From assembly GCA_035622995.1 (NCBI GenBank), contig DASPUI010000158.1, forward strand, positions 1 through 64,000: 64,000 bases of DNA, read 5' to 3'. This DNA comes from DASPUI01 sp035622995 (GTDB lineage: Bacteria > Verrucomicrobiota > Verrucomicrobiia > Chthoniobacterales > UBA10450). The position numbers and the translations under genes were made by a program. The notes beneath the pieces are model-generated. The model was not told where the DNA came from and did no database searches. It saw only the letters and a list, made by a program, of their open reading frames with translations. Each line of letters starts with the position of its first letter. The first letter of the stretch is position 1. Below, piece after piece: positions 1-6,886 of the stretch.

Positions 1-215
1 TTGTTAAAAACATATTCATCATCATCGATGTAGATGAAGTTGAACCCAACGGTCTGGCCATAAATGGCCCATACCGCCAGTGCCAGAAATATGCAGACTG
101 CGATCGAGATCCAAGGACGGCGAAGCGGAGAAACCGGGCCACTCAAACTGGCGACGGGAGTCGTCCGGGCACGAGAGCCGCTGCCGGAAGGCTTGCGTTT
201 TCTCCGTCGGCTCAT
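1..215 (-). CDS. membrane protein, 5' end only (possible TPR/glycosyltransferase-type)
   Basis: Only the first ~71 codons lie in the window; the rest runs off the left edge. The ATG is at 213-215 on the minus strand. The N-terminus is strongly basic (MSRRRKRKPSG), followed at about residues 35-52 by one hydrophobic segment (ISIAVCIFLALAVWAIYG), then the acidic stretch FIYIDDDEYVFN. An N-terminal membrane segment followed by an Asp-rich 'YDDxxYV' motif is typical of large bacterial membrane proteins with TPR repeats or GT39/PMT-like folds, where the acidic loop follows the first transmembrane helix. That family assignment is an inference from a short fragment. The open frame, topology and start codon support a real gene; the specific function is unknown. 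Confidence 0.6.
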   Translation of the reverse strand, partial: MSRRRKRKPSGSGSRARTTPVASLSGPVSPLRRPWISIAVCIFLALAVWAIYGQTVGFNFIYIDDDEYVFN

Positions 216-367
216 GGAATCCTTGGATCAAAATTCACGGCTGGTGTCACGGGCGACTGATGACCTTCGCGGGATCAATGCGGTTTGGCAATGCCGCCAT
301 CTGCCGCAGATGTCGGAAATACTTGCGCGATCGCAGATCAAAAATCCGAAAATCGCAAATTCAGTGG

Positions 368-383
368 CGGTGAGGGAGGGATT
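368..383. repeat. partial copy of the tRNA-Ser 3' end
   Basis: The 16-mer CGGTGAGGGAGGGATT at 368-383 recurs exactly at 446-461, where it is the 3' end (acceptor and T-arm) of the tRNA-Ser gene. The copies lie 78 bases apart in direct orientation. This could be a remnant of a tRNA duplication or an old integration scar. There is no integrase nearby. Separately, TCCCTCACC (426-434) and GGTGAGGGA (447-455) form an inverted repeat overlapping the tRNA end. Confidence 0.6.
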
Positions 384-445
384 GCGCTCCGGCGCGATCC
401 AATATTGATGCCCTGCTCCTCAATTTCCCTCACCTCGCCGAAGCT

Positions 446-533
446 CGGTGAGGGAGGGATTCGAACCCTCGGTGCCCTTTTGAGGCACGGAGCTTTAGCA
501 AAGCTCTGCTTTCAACCACTCAGCCACCTCACC
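446..533 (-). tRNA. tRNA-Ser (anticodon GCU)
   Basis: Reading the minus strand from 533, the acceptor stem GGTGAGG pairs with CCTCACC at 453-447, with discriminator base G at 446. The anticodon stem GAGCT/AGCTC encloses loop TTGCTAA, giving anticodon GCU, which reads AGC/AGU serine codons. A long variable arm (CCGTGCC...GGCACCG) of class II type and a T-arm with GGTTCGAATCC complete the cloverleaf. CCA is not encoded. Confidence 0.95.
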
Positions 534-673
534 AAAGTGCGAGCCGCACAGCCGTTACCGAGCTGGACCGGCACTAGCGGCGACAATATGCCGTGGAATT
601 GGCGATTGCCAAGATGCACATCGGTCGCATCCGCAAAGATGCGAACTTTAACGGTTCGTCAATCCCGTGGAAC

Positions 674-892
674 TCAGTAACGAATTCCCGGATTCGTGCC
701 TCTGTTAATCAGATCAGCCTGCGCGTTCTGCAGATTTTGTTCCGATTGGTCGGATTGCGGCTGGGTTTGCTGTCGCTGCAGTGCAGCGAGACGTTTCTGC
801 TCCAGAGTCTCCTGTCCTGCCGTTTGAGTAGTCTCGCAACCGATCAAAATGGCGCCGCAAACGACAAGGCCAATGAGTTGAAGCGGTTTCAT
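674..892 (-). CDS. small lipoprotein of unknown function
   Basis: This 72-residue protein starts MKPLQLIGLVVCGAILIGCE: a lysine, a hydrophobic stretch and a lipobox LIGC with cysteine at residue 19. It is therefore predicted to be lipid-anchored after signal peptidase II cleavage. The mature part is very Gln-rich (ALQRQQTQPQSDQSEQNLQNAQ) and looks helical and low in complexity, ending NRGTNPGIRY. No known domain is recognised. It stands alone between the tRNA-Ser and a palindromic repeat at 929-949. Small Gln-rich lipoproteins of this kind are usually envelope structural or assembly factors, but nothing here tells which. Confidence 0.7.
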   Translation of the reverse strand: MKPLQLIGLVVCGAILIGCETTQTAGQETLEQKRLAALQRQQTQPQSDQSEQNLQNAQADLINRGTNPGIRY

Positions 893-928
893 GTCTTTAA
901 CGATATAACAAAGTCAGAGATATTGTAG

Positions 929-949
929 CGACGTTTGTGCCAAACGTCG
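929..949. repeat. REP-like palindrome
   Basis: CGACGTTTG-TGC-CAAACGTCG is a perfect 9-bp inverted repeat with a 3-base loop, preceded by the head TTGTAGCG. A related element with compensating stem changes lies at 62613-62633 (head TTATAGCG), and composite elements of similar shape lie at 37681-37740. All sit between genes, as bacterial REP elements do. Confidence 0.6.
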
Positions 950-1068
950 GTGCGAGGTGCGCCGCTCGTTAAATATCAGGCCCTCCACGATCTTGCACGC
1001 TCGACGTTGAGCACTGGCCGCGCCGTAGCCTTGCGAAGGAGGGTTCGACGTTTAATCTTGTCGAAGAC

Positions 1069-2526
1069 GTGCAGAAGGAATTTCCCAGGATCAAAAATTT
1101 TATCGATGGCGTGCTGGCCGAGCCGGTCGGCGGCAAATATCTCGAGAACATCGAACCCGCGACCGGCAAAGCATACTCGCAAGTGGCGGACAGCGACGCG
1201 CGCGATGTCGATCTTGCGGTGGCAGCGGCGGATAAAGCGTTCGCCGATTGGTCGAAGAAGCCGGCAGCCGAGCGATCGAAATTTCTTTTGCGCATCGCGG
1301 AGCTAATTGAACGGGACCTCGAAAAATTCGCGCGCGCGGAATCGATCGATACCGGCAAACCGATCTCGCTCGCGCGATCGTTGGATATCCCGCGAGCCGT
1401 CGCAAATTTTCGTTTCTTCGCGACCGCCATTCTGCACCGCGAAAACGAAGCGCACATCACTGACGGCGTCGCGTTCAATTATACCTTGCGCCAGCCACGT
1501 GGCATCGCCGGGTTGATTTCGCCGTGGAATCTGCCCCTTTATTTATTGAGTTGGAAAATCGCGCCCGCCATTGCCGTCGGTAATACCGCGATCGCAAAAC
1601 CAAGCGAACTCACACCGATGACCGCATATCTTCTTTGCGAAATTTGTCGCGAAGCCGAATTGCCGAACGGTGTCATCAATGTGGTGCACGGAACCGGTCC
1701 GAATGTCGGCGCAGCCATCACCGCGCATCCAAAGATCACAACGATTTCGTTTACTGGCGGAACGGTGACCGGCAAGAAAGTTGCCGAAGCGTGCGCGCCG
1801 CTGTTCAAGAAGGTTTCGCTCGAACTCGGCGGCAAGAATCCCAATATCGTTTTCGCCGATGCCGATCTCGATGCTGCAATCGCCGGCAGCGTGCGTTCGT
1901 CCTTCGCAAACCAGGGCCAAATCTGTTTGTGCGGCTCGCGGGTTTTCGTTGAACGACCAATTTATGAGGCATTCACGAGGCAGTTCCTCGAAAGAACGAC
2001 ACAGTTGCGCCAGGGCGATCCTCTCGATGAAAAGACGGAGCAAGGCGCGATCGTGAATAAGGCACAACTCGAAAAAGTGAAGTTTTACGTCGATCTTGCG
2101 CAAAAGGAAGGTGGCAAGATCGTGCTCGGCGGAAAATCTCCCGACCCGCCTAACGATCGTTGTCGCGAAGGATATTTCTTTCCGCCGACTGTGATTACCG
2201 GTTTGCCTGTCTCATGTCGCACCAATCGCGAAGAAATTTTCGGACCCGTCGTCACGATCACACCGTTCGACAAGGAAGAGGAAGTGATCGGCTATGCCAA
2301 CGACGTTGATTACGGCCTTTCCTCGAGCGTCTGGACCCAAAACCTGGGCCGCGCCCATCGCGTCGCCGAAAAGATCCACACCGGCACCGTCTGGGTAAAC
2401 TGCTGGCTCGTGCGCGATCTGCGTGTTCCCTTCGGCGGTATGAAAGCCAGTGGCATGGGCCGCGAAGGCGGCGAAGAAGCCCTGCGGTTCTTCACCGAGC
2501 CGAAAAACGTCTGTATCGCGAAATAG
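1069..2526 (+). CDS. aldehyde dehydrogenase, probable 2-aminomuconic 6-semialdehyde dehydrogenase
   Basis: This 485-residue NAD(P)-dependent aldehyde dehydrogenase matches the usual family length. Visible hallmarks are SPWNLP (Asn154 of the oxyanion hole), AKPSE (Lys177, cofactor), SFTGG at about 227-231, LELGGKNP (general base Glu252) and NQGQIC (nucleophile Cys286), ending near FGGMKASGMGREGG. The sequence resembles the ALDH8/AmnC group, which oxidises 2-aminomuconic semialdehyde to 2-aminomuconate in the kynurenine pathway. The kynureninase, monooxygenase, dioxygenase and decarboxylase genes within 20 kb support this reading; betaine- or hydroxymuconic-semialdehyde dehydrogenase remain alternatives. 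The start is a GTG without an obvious ribosome site. Pro-Asn-Asp in the C-terminal half is encoded by one copy of the GCCTAACRA word (2148). Confidence 0.85.
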   Translation: MQKEFPRIKNFIDGVLAEPVGGKYLENIEPATGKAYSQVADSDARDVDLAVAAADKAFADWSKKPAAERSKFLLRIAELIERDLEKFARAESIDTGKPISLARSLDIPRAVANFRFFATAILHRENEAHITDGVAFNYTLRQPRGIAGLISPWNLPLYLLSWKIAPAIAVGNTAIAKPSELTPMTAYLLCEICREAELPNGVINVVHGTGPNVGAAITAHPKITTISFTGGTVTGKKVAEACAPLFKKVSLELGGKNPNIVFADADLDAAIAGSVRSSFANQGQICLCGSRVFVERPIYEAFTRQFLERTTQLRQGDPLDEKTEQGAIVNKAQLEKVKFYVDLAQKEGGKIVLGGKSPDPPNDRCREGYFFPPTVITGLPVSCRTNREEIFGPVVTITPFDKEEEVIGYANDVDYGLSSSVWTQNLGRAHRVAEKIHTGTVWVNCWLVRDLRVPFGGMKASGMGREGGEEALRFFTEPKNVCIAK

Positions 2527-2619
2527 TTGCGAAGCTATCGCTATGAAGATGACAAAAATCCGTTTTAGCCGCTCAATCCGCGGTCAAACGAATTCATAAA
2601 TTAAATCGCGCGGTCGATC

Positions 2620-3027
2620 TTACCAATACATGCCGCGATAGCCCCAGGCGCCGTACCAGCGGCCGCTCCAGTACGGGTCCATTGAGTAGGCCATGTAGTA
2701 GTCCTGCTCAATCCGCTGTTGGATGCAGAGGTTCTTATAACGCTGATATTCCGCTTCATGGCCGACATAGGCGATGCCCGCCTTCTCATCCTTGAACGCG
2801 TAAATGGTTTTGTTCCCTCGGGTCACCCGCTGAACGTGATTTGCCGTGAGATGCGCGTAGACTTCCTTCTGCAACGGCGTCGAAGGCGTCACGGTGTGAA
2901 AGCCCGCCTGCGACAACAGCGATTTCGTGTTGGTCGCCTCCATCTCCGCACAGCTGGCGAAAAACAGAACAGTGGCAACTGCGGCGAAAACGATGACGGC
3001 TGTAGATATCAATTTGTTCATGTTCAT
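2620..3027 (-). CDS. small lipoprotein, hypothetical
   Basis: The start is chosen at ATG 3025-3027 because GGAGGTAAATCC lies just before it, one of the clearest ribosome sites in the window. The product is ~135 residues. MNMNKLISTAVIVFAAVATVLFFASC is a signal peptide ending in lipobox FASC, so it is predicted to be a lipoprotein. The mature part has an ordered middle (LHLT-like stretch KTIYAFKDEKAGIAYVGHEAEYQRYK) and a C-terminus rich in Tyr, Trp, Gly and Met (MDPYWSGRWYGAWGYRGMYW). The middle resembles small proteins of unknown function seen repeatedly in Verrucomicrobia. Function unknown; envelope location is inferred from the signal. Confidence 0.75.
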   Translation of the reverse strand: MNMNKLISTAVIVFAAVATVLFFASCAEMEATNTKSLLSQAGFHTVTPSTPLQKEVYAHLTANHVQRVTRGNKTIYAFKDEKAGIAYVGHEAEYQRYKNLCIQQRIEQDYYMAYSMDPYWSGRWYGAWGYRGMYW

Positions 3028-3183
3028 GGATTTACCTCCAAGCGAAAGAATCGGCTGAAGCCACGCCCGCCAGCTATAGGACCTAGGTCTTATCAGTCTT
3101 GTCAGAAGTTGATGGTTGAGAACAGATCCGTCTTCGCCAAGCCCAGGGCCCGACAGGTAGTTGAGAGGCCGAGGAGGCAGACG

Positions 3184-3226
3184 AAAATCCGTGTGCATCC
3201 GGTTAATCCGCGGTTAACAGTTTGTT
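3184..3226. repeat. ATCCGTG-type dispersed element
   Basis: AAAATCCGTGTGCATCCGG then TTAATCCGCGGTTAACAG ends at the ATG of the following gene. Similar stretches occur at about 2549-2590, 6313-6400 (reverse orientation), 16949-16990 and 43152-43199, all between genes and most directly before a start codon. Confidence 0.5.
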
Positions 3227-3523
3227 ATGTGCCGAGCGATTAAGACCCTGCATAATTTTTCACCAGCGGCGACAGATGATGAAGTTCGCGCATCGTCACT
3301 GCAATTTGTTCGGAAACTTTCCGGATTTACAAAGCCATCGCGCGCGAACGAGGCCGCGTTCAATCACGCGGTGGATGAAGTCGCGCATGCCGCGCGGCAT
3401 TTGCTCGATTCGTTGGTCACCAACGCGCCGCCGCGCAACCGCGAAGCCGAAGCGCTAAAGGCGAAAGAGCGATCAGCGAAACGTTTTGCTCATGTCCACC
3501 ACGGGAATGGGCATCAGCATTAA
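3227..3523 (+). CDS. DUF2277 family protein
   Basis: This 98-residue protein starts MCRAIKTLHNFSP with ATDDEVRASSLQFVRKLSGFTKPSRANE, then a helix with HLLDSLVTNAPPR. That pattern (MCRxIxxLxNFxPPATxxEVxAAAxQxVRKxSGFxKPSxxNE) defines the small DUF2277 family, which has no known function. The C-terminus is His-rich (AHVHHGNGHQH). The gene lies 39 bases before the beta-propeller gene on the same strand and may be cotranscribed with it. Cytoplasmic location is likely since no signal peptide is seen. Confidence 0.85.
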   Translation: MCRAIKTLHNFSPAATDDEVRASSLQFVRKLSGFTKPSRANEAAFNHAVDEVAHAARHLLDSLVTNAPPRNREAEALKAKERSAKRFAHVHHGNGHQH

Positions 3524-3562
3524 TTCGAGCAATAGCAAGATTATGAGCACGAGGAAGAATAT

Positions 3563-4729
3563 ATGAGCGGAATACGAGTCTTGGTTGGTACACGCAAAGG
3601 CGCGTTCATCCTGACCTCGGATGCCAAGCGCAAAGATTGGAAAGTGGACGGGCCGCATTTTGCTGGCTGGGAGATTTATCACATGAAAGGATCGCCGGTT
3701 GATCCGGGCCGAATCTATGCGTCGCAGACGAGCGATTGGTTCGGGCAGATCATTCAACGATCGGATGACGGCGGAAAAACCTGGCAAACGCCGGGAAGCA
3801 CTCCCGAGGAATTGAAAAGCGAAGGGCCAATGCCCAAAGGCGAGAGCAACAAGTTCCTCTACGATGGTATCGCCGGCACTCACATGTGGTACGACGGGAC
3901 GCAGCATCCATGGGAATTCAAACGAGTCTGGCACCTCGAGCCCGGTCTCGATTCCCTCGATCACGTTTACGCCGGCGTAGAAGATGCAGCTTTGTTCGAG
4001 TCGAAAGACGGCGGAAAATCGTGGAATGAACTTTCCGGCCTCCGGCAACACGATACCGGTCCGCGCTGGCAGCCGGGAGCCGGCGGAATGTGTCTGCACA
4101 CAATCCTCATCGATCCGAAGAATCAAAGACGAATGTTTGTCGCCATTTCAGCTGCCGGCGCATTTCGCACAGATGATGGCGGAAAAACGTGGAAGCCGAT
4201 CAATAAAGGTTTGGTTTCGAATTTCATGCCGAATCCGACGGCGGAGGTCGGCCACTGCGTCCACCGGATCGCGTTTCATCCTTCGAAGCCGGGCACGCTG
4301 TTCATGCAAAAACATTGGGACGTAATGCGAAGCGATGACGGCGGCGATTCGTGGACGGAAGTGAGCGGCAATTTGCCGACCGATTTTGGCTTTCCGATCG
4401 ATGTGCATGCGCACGAGCCGGAGACGATTTACGTGGTGCCAATCAAGAGCGATTCCGAGCATTATCCGCCAGATGGAAAGCTACGCGTCTTTCGCAGTCG
4501 CACCGGTGGAAACGAATGGGAAGAACTGACCAAAGGTCTGCCGCAAAGAGATTGTTATGTAAACGTGCTGCGCGACGCGATGTCAGTCGATTCGGCCCAC
4601 CCATGCGGCATTTATTTCGGAACGACTGGCGGCCAGGTTTACGCCTCGGCTGACAACGGCGATTCGTGGAATCCGATCGTGCGCGATCTGCCGGCAGTGC
4701 TTTCTGTTGAAGTGCAGACATTGAAATGA
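3563..4729 (+). CDS. BNR/Asp-box beta-propeller protein (sialidase/sortilin-like fold)
   Basis: This 388-residue protein has no signal peptide. It carries at least five Asp-box motifs of the form SxDxGxxW: RSDDGGKTW, ESKDGGKSW, RTDDGGKTW, RSDDGGDSW and ASADNGDSW, spaced about 60-90 residues apart. This indicates a beta-propeller like those of BNR-repeat glycosyl hydrolases and Vps10/sortilin domains. Similar cytoplasmic proteins are often annotated as exo-alpha-sialidase, but I see no sialidase FRIP motif, so enzymatic activity is unproven. Its stop codon overlaps the start of a MoaD/ThiS-like gene (ATGA at 4726-4729), so the two are probably translationally coupled and work together. Confidence 0.8.
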   Translation: MSGIRVLVGTRKGAFILTSDAKRKDWKVDGPHFAGWEIYHMKGSPVDPGRIYASQTSDWFGQIIQRSDDGGKTWQTPGSTPEELKSEGPMPKGESNKFLYDGIAGTHMWYDGTQHPWEFKRVWHLEPGLDSLDHVYAGVEDAALFESKDGGKSWNELSGLRQHDTGPRWQPGAGGMCLHTILIDPKNQRRMFVAISAAGAFRTDDGGKTWKPINKGLVSNFMPNPTAEVGHCVHRIAFHPSKPGTLFMQKHWDVMRSDDGGDSWTEVSGNLPTDFGFPIDVHAHEPETIYVVPIKSDSEHYPPDGKLRVFRSRTGGNEWEELTKGLPQRDCYVNVLRDAMSVDSAHPCGIYFGTTGGQVYASADNGDSWNPIVRDLPAVLSVEVQTLK

Positions 4730-5022
4730 TTCGCGTAGTTCTGCCGCATCATTTGCGCACGCTCGCGCGCACGAGCGATGAAGTGGAGGTCGACCTCAAC
4801 GGGACGGCAACAATCGCGGCGATTCTTGACGCGATCGAAAACAGATACCCGATGTTACGCGGCACAATCCGCGACCACGTCACGCGGCAACGCCGGCCGC
4901 TCGTTCGATTCTTTGCCTGCGGCGAAGACATTTCTCACGAATCGACTGATGCGCCCCTGCCCGATCGAATTGCAGATGGCACAGAGCCATTCTTCGTCAT
5001 GGGCGCGATCGCCGGCGGCTAG
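4726..5022 (+). CDS. MoaD/ThiS-like ubiquitin-fold protein
   Basis: This 98-residue protein starts MIRVVLPHHLRTLAR, continues with EVEVDLNGTATIAAILDAIENRYPMLRG and ends IADGTEPFFVMGAIAGG. The beta-grasp pattern with a C-terminal Gly-Gly is that of sulfur-carrier and ubiquitin-like proteins (MoaD, ThiS and relatives), which are adenylated and thiolated at the terminal glycine. No E1-like adenylase (MoeB/ThiF) or MoaE gene is in the window, so a role in molybdopterin synthesis is not indicated. The gene overlaps the preceding beta-propeller gene by four bases, indicating coupled translation. Confidence 0.8.
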   Translation: MIRVVLPHHLRTLARTSDEVEVDLNGTATIAAILDAIENRYPMLRGTIRDHVTRQRRPLVRFFACGEDISHESTDAPLPDRIADGTEPFFVMGAIAGG

Positions 5023-5097
5023 GCTTCCAATCCCCTGGGAATGTTGAATCCAGGACCCAACCCGCTCGCATCTCAAGCCTGATGGGACCAATGCTTC

Positions 5098-5901
5098 ATG
5101 GAACAGCCGCCTAGCGGTTCCCGGACAAAAAAATCCCTGATCTTGCCGATCGTCGGAGTCGTTGTCGCCATCGCCGCGACGACGACGATGGACGCGACCG
5201 GTCTTTTCATGTTCAGCGCGTTCGCATTGCTACCGCTCATGTTTCTGTTCTGGTATCTTGACCATCTTCGTTCGGCGAGCATTGGATTCAAATGGGGAAG
5301 GTGGCGCGATTATTTCCTCGCAATTTTGTATCCCATCGTAGCGATCGGTTTTGTTGCATTTATCGCCGCAATGGCAGGCGCGATGAATTTTTCGACGACA
5401 AACTGGACGAAAGCCCTTTTGAATTTGGTCCTCCTTTCCATTTCGACGTTTTTGGTCGCGATCATTACCGAGGAAGGATTTTTCCGAGGCTGGCTTTGGG
5501 GTTCGTTGCACAAACGTGGAATCAATCCGGAGCGCATCGTGATCTGGACGAGCATCGCTTTCACGCTTTGGCACATTTCAGCGGCCACAATCGCTCCGGA
5601 CTTCAAACCGCCGCTTGTTCAGGTTCCGATTTTTTTGGTCAACGCCGCAGTTATCGGTGCGGCCTGGGGATTGATGCGGGCAATTTCGGGGTCGATTCTG
5701 GTTTCAAGCGCGAGCCACGGACTCTGGAACGGAATCGTATATGTTTTCTTCGGTTTCGGGACTAAAGCCGGCGCGTTGGGGATTACGAATACGCTCGTTT
5801 TTGGCCCCGAAGTTGGCATTCTCGGCCTCATCATCAATGCGCTCTTAGCGATTGCGTTGTGGCGTTTTTGGAAAAGAGTCCGAAATGGGCGAATCATTTG
5901 A
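5098..5901 (+). CDS. CPBP family intramembrane metalloprotease
   Basis: This 267-residue integral membrane protein has about seven hydrophobic segments. It holds the CPBP (Abi/Rce1) signature: TEEGFFRG (Glu125-Glu126...Arg130) and, downstream, FTLWHISA and SASHGLWNG, which supply the remaining catalytic His/Asn residues. Family members are Rce1-like prenyl-protein or immunity-type proteases; the substrate here is unknown. The next gene (RidA-like) starts inside its 3' end, a 17-base overlap that suggests an operon. Confidence 0.85.
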   Translation: MEQPPSGSRTKKSLILPIVGVVVAIAATTTMDATGLFMFSAFALLPLMFLFWYLDHLRSASIGFKWGRWRDYFLAILYPIVAIGFVAFIAAMAGAMNFSTTNWTKALLNLVLLSISTFLVAIITEEGFFRGWLWGSLHKRGINPERIVIWTSIAFTLWHISAATIAPDFKPPLVQVPIFLVNAAVIGAAWGLMRAISGSILVSSASHGLWNGIVYVFFGFGTKAGALGITNTLVFGPEVGILGLIINALLAIALWRFWKRVRNGRII

Positions 5902-6310
5902 AAGCAAACGCGCGCCCGAACCGGTCGGCGCGTTTCCACACGCCAAGCGTGTCGGCGAATTCTTGTTTCTCTCGGGAATTGGTCCGCGCGCTCGCGGCAG
6001 CAAGGAGATCCCCGGCGTCACACTCGATCCAACCGGACATATCATCGATTATGACATCGAAACGCAATGCCGCGCGGTTTTTGAAAACGTGCGCCTCGTT
6101 TTGGAAGATGCCGGCGCGACCTGGCAGGACATCATTGACGTCACTGTCTTTCTCACCAACATGAAAAAAGATTTTCCAGTCTACAACAAACTCTATGCCG
6201 AATATTTCGCCGGGCCCGGTAAACCAAATCCGACGCGCACGACGATCGAAATCACGGCCCTGCCGACTCCAATCGCGATTGAGTTGAAAGTTATCGCAGC
6301 TATCGGATAG
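5885..6310 (+). CDS. RidA/YjgF family protein, probable 2-aminomuconate deaminase
   Basis: The start is chosen at ATG 5885 (MGESFESKRAPEPVGAFPHAKRV), giving 141 residues, the length of 2-aminomuconate deaminases (AmnD/NbaF) of the RidA superfamily. Visible features are FPHAKRVGEFLFLSGIGPR, the helix TQCRAVFENVRLVLEDAGATWQDIIDVTVFLTNM and the end NPTRTTIEITALPTPIAIELKVIA, where Arg and Glu typically line the trimer-interface pocket. General RidA proteins are ~130 residues and hydrolyse enamines. The kynurenine genes around it favour deamination of 2-aminomuconate to 4-oxalocrotonate, but a generic imine deaminase cannot be excluded from sequence alone. Confidence 0.75.
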   Translation: MGESFESKRAPEPVGAFPHAKRVGEFLFLSGIGPRARGSKEIPGVTLDPTGHIIDYDIETQCRAVFENVRLVLEDAGATWQDIIDVTVFLTNMKKDFPVYNKLYAEYFAGPGKPNPTRTTIEITALPTPIAIELKVIAAIG

Positions 6311-6312
6311 GG

Positions 6313-6400
6313 CACAGATTAACACGGATTTCACAAGATTCCGGATTTTTGAATTCTGGATCTGGGTTTCATCCACCTTCATCTGTGGCAAAGTCAGTTC
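6313..6400. repeat. ATCCGTG-type dispersed element (reverse orientation)
   Basis: CACAGATTAACACGGATTTCACAAG, then a spacer, then CACCTTCATCTGTGGC, ending at the ATG of the glyoxalase-fold gene. It is the reverse complement of the words seen at 3184 and 43152 (AATCCGTGT...ATCTGTGG). Confidence 0.45.
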
Positions 6401-6871
6401 ATGATCGGTAGAGGGGCGGACTTTCATATCGTTGCCGCAGATCACACGGGAATTACCGTTTCGAATCTCGAGCGCGCACTCGCGTTTTGGCGCGACGTTC
6501 TGGGATTCGAATTCTCGCACTGCACACATCAAAAGGGCGAAGTGGCAGAGCAAATCACAGGCGTGAAAGGTTGCGAACTCAAACTCGCCGTTCTCAAAGC
6601 GCCCGGCGGACACAAGATCGAGCTGCTCGAATATCTCGCACCGTCAGATCGAAAGAACACTGTCGATCTTCGGCCGTGTGACCTCGGCCACGTTCACGTT
6701 GCTCTGACCGTTGAAAATCTCGACGCGATTTTGCAAAAGGTCGCGGCAGCCGGCTGGAAAGCCGCGGGCAGACCCCAATCGCTAACCACCGGACCCAACG
6801 CGGGCAAACGCGTCATCTATGTTCGCGATCCCGACGGCACGACCATTGAATTCATGGAACTGCCACAGTAG
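6401..6871 (+). CDS. VOC (glyoxalase/bleomycin-resistance fold) protein
   Basis: This 156-residue protein has two beta-alpha-beta-beta-beta modules: AADHTGITVSNLERALAFWRDVLGFEF at residues 12-38 and GHVHVALTVENLDAILQKVAAAGW at about 98-121. It ends VYVRDPDGTTIEFMELPQ-like (RVIYVRDPDGTTIEFMEL). His14, the second-module His and the terminal Glu are the usual metal ligands of vicinal-oxygen-chelate enzymes such as glyoxalase I or ring-cleaving dioxygenases. The substrate is unknown. Its position among kynurenine genes is suggestive but not evidence of a role there. Confidence 0.85.
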   Translation: MIGRGADFHIVAADHTGITVSNLERALAFWRDVLGFEFSHCTHQKGEVAEQITGVKGCELKLAVLKAPGGHKIELLEYLAPSDRKNTVDLRPCDLGHVHVALTVENLDAILQKVAAAGWKAAGRPQSLTTGPNAGKRVIYVRDPDGTTIEFMELPQ

Positions 6872-6886
6872 GAACATCGCGTTGGG

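Noticed and set aside
446..461. tRNA-Ser as an integration attachment site of a genomic island
   Set aside because: The two copies are only 78 bases apart and there is no integrase or foreign-looking DNA; kept only as a minor scar candidate.
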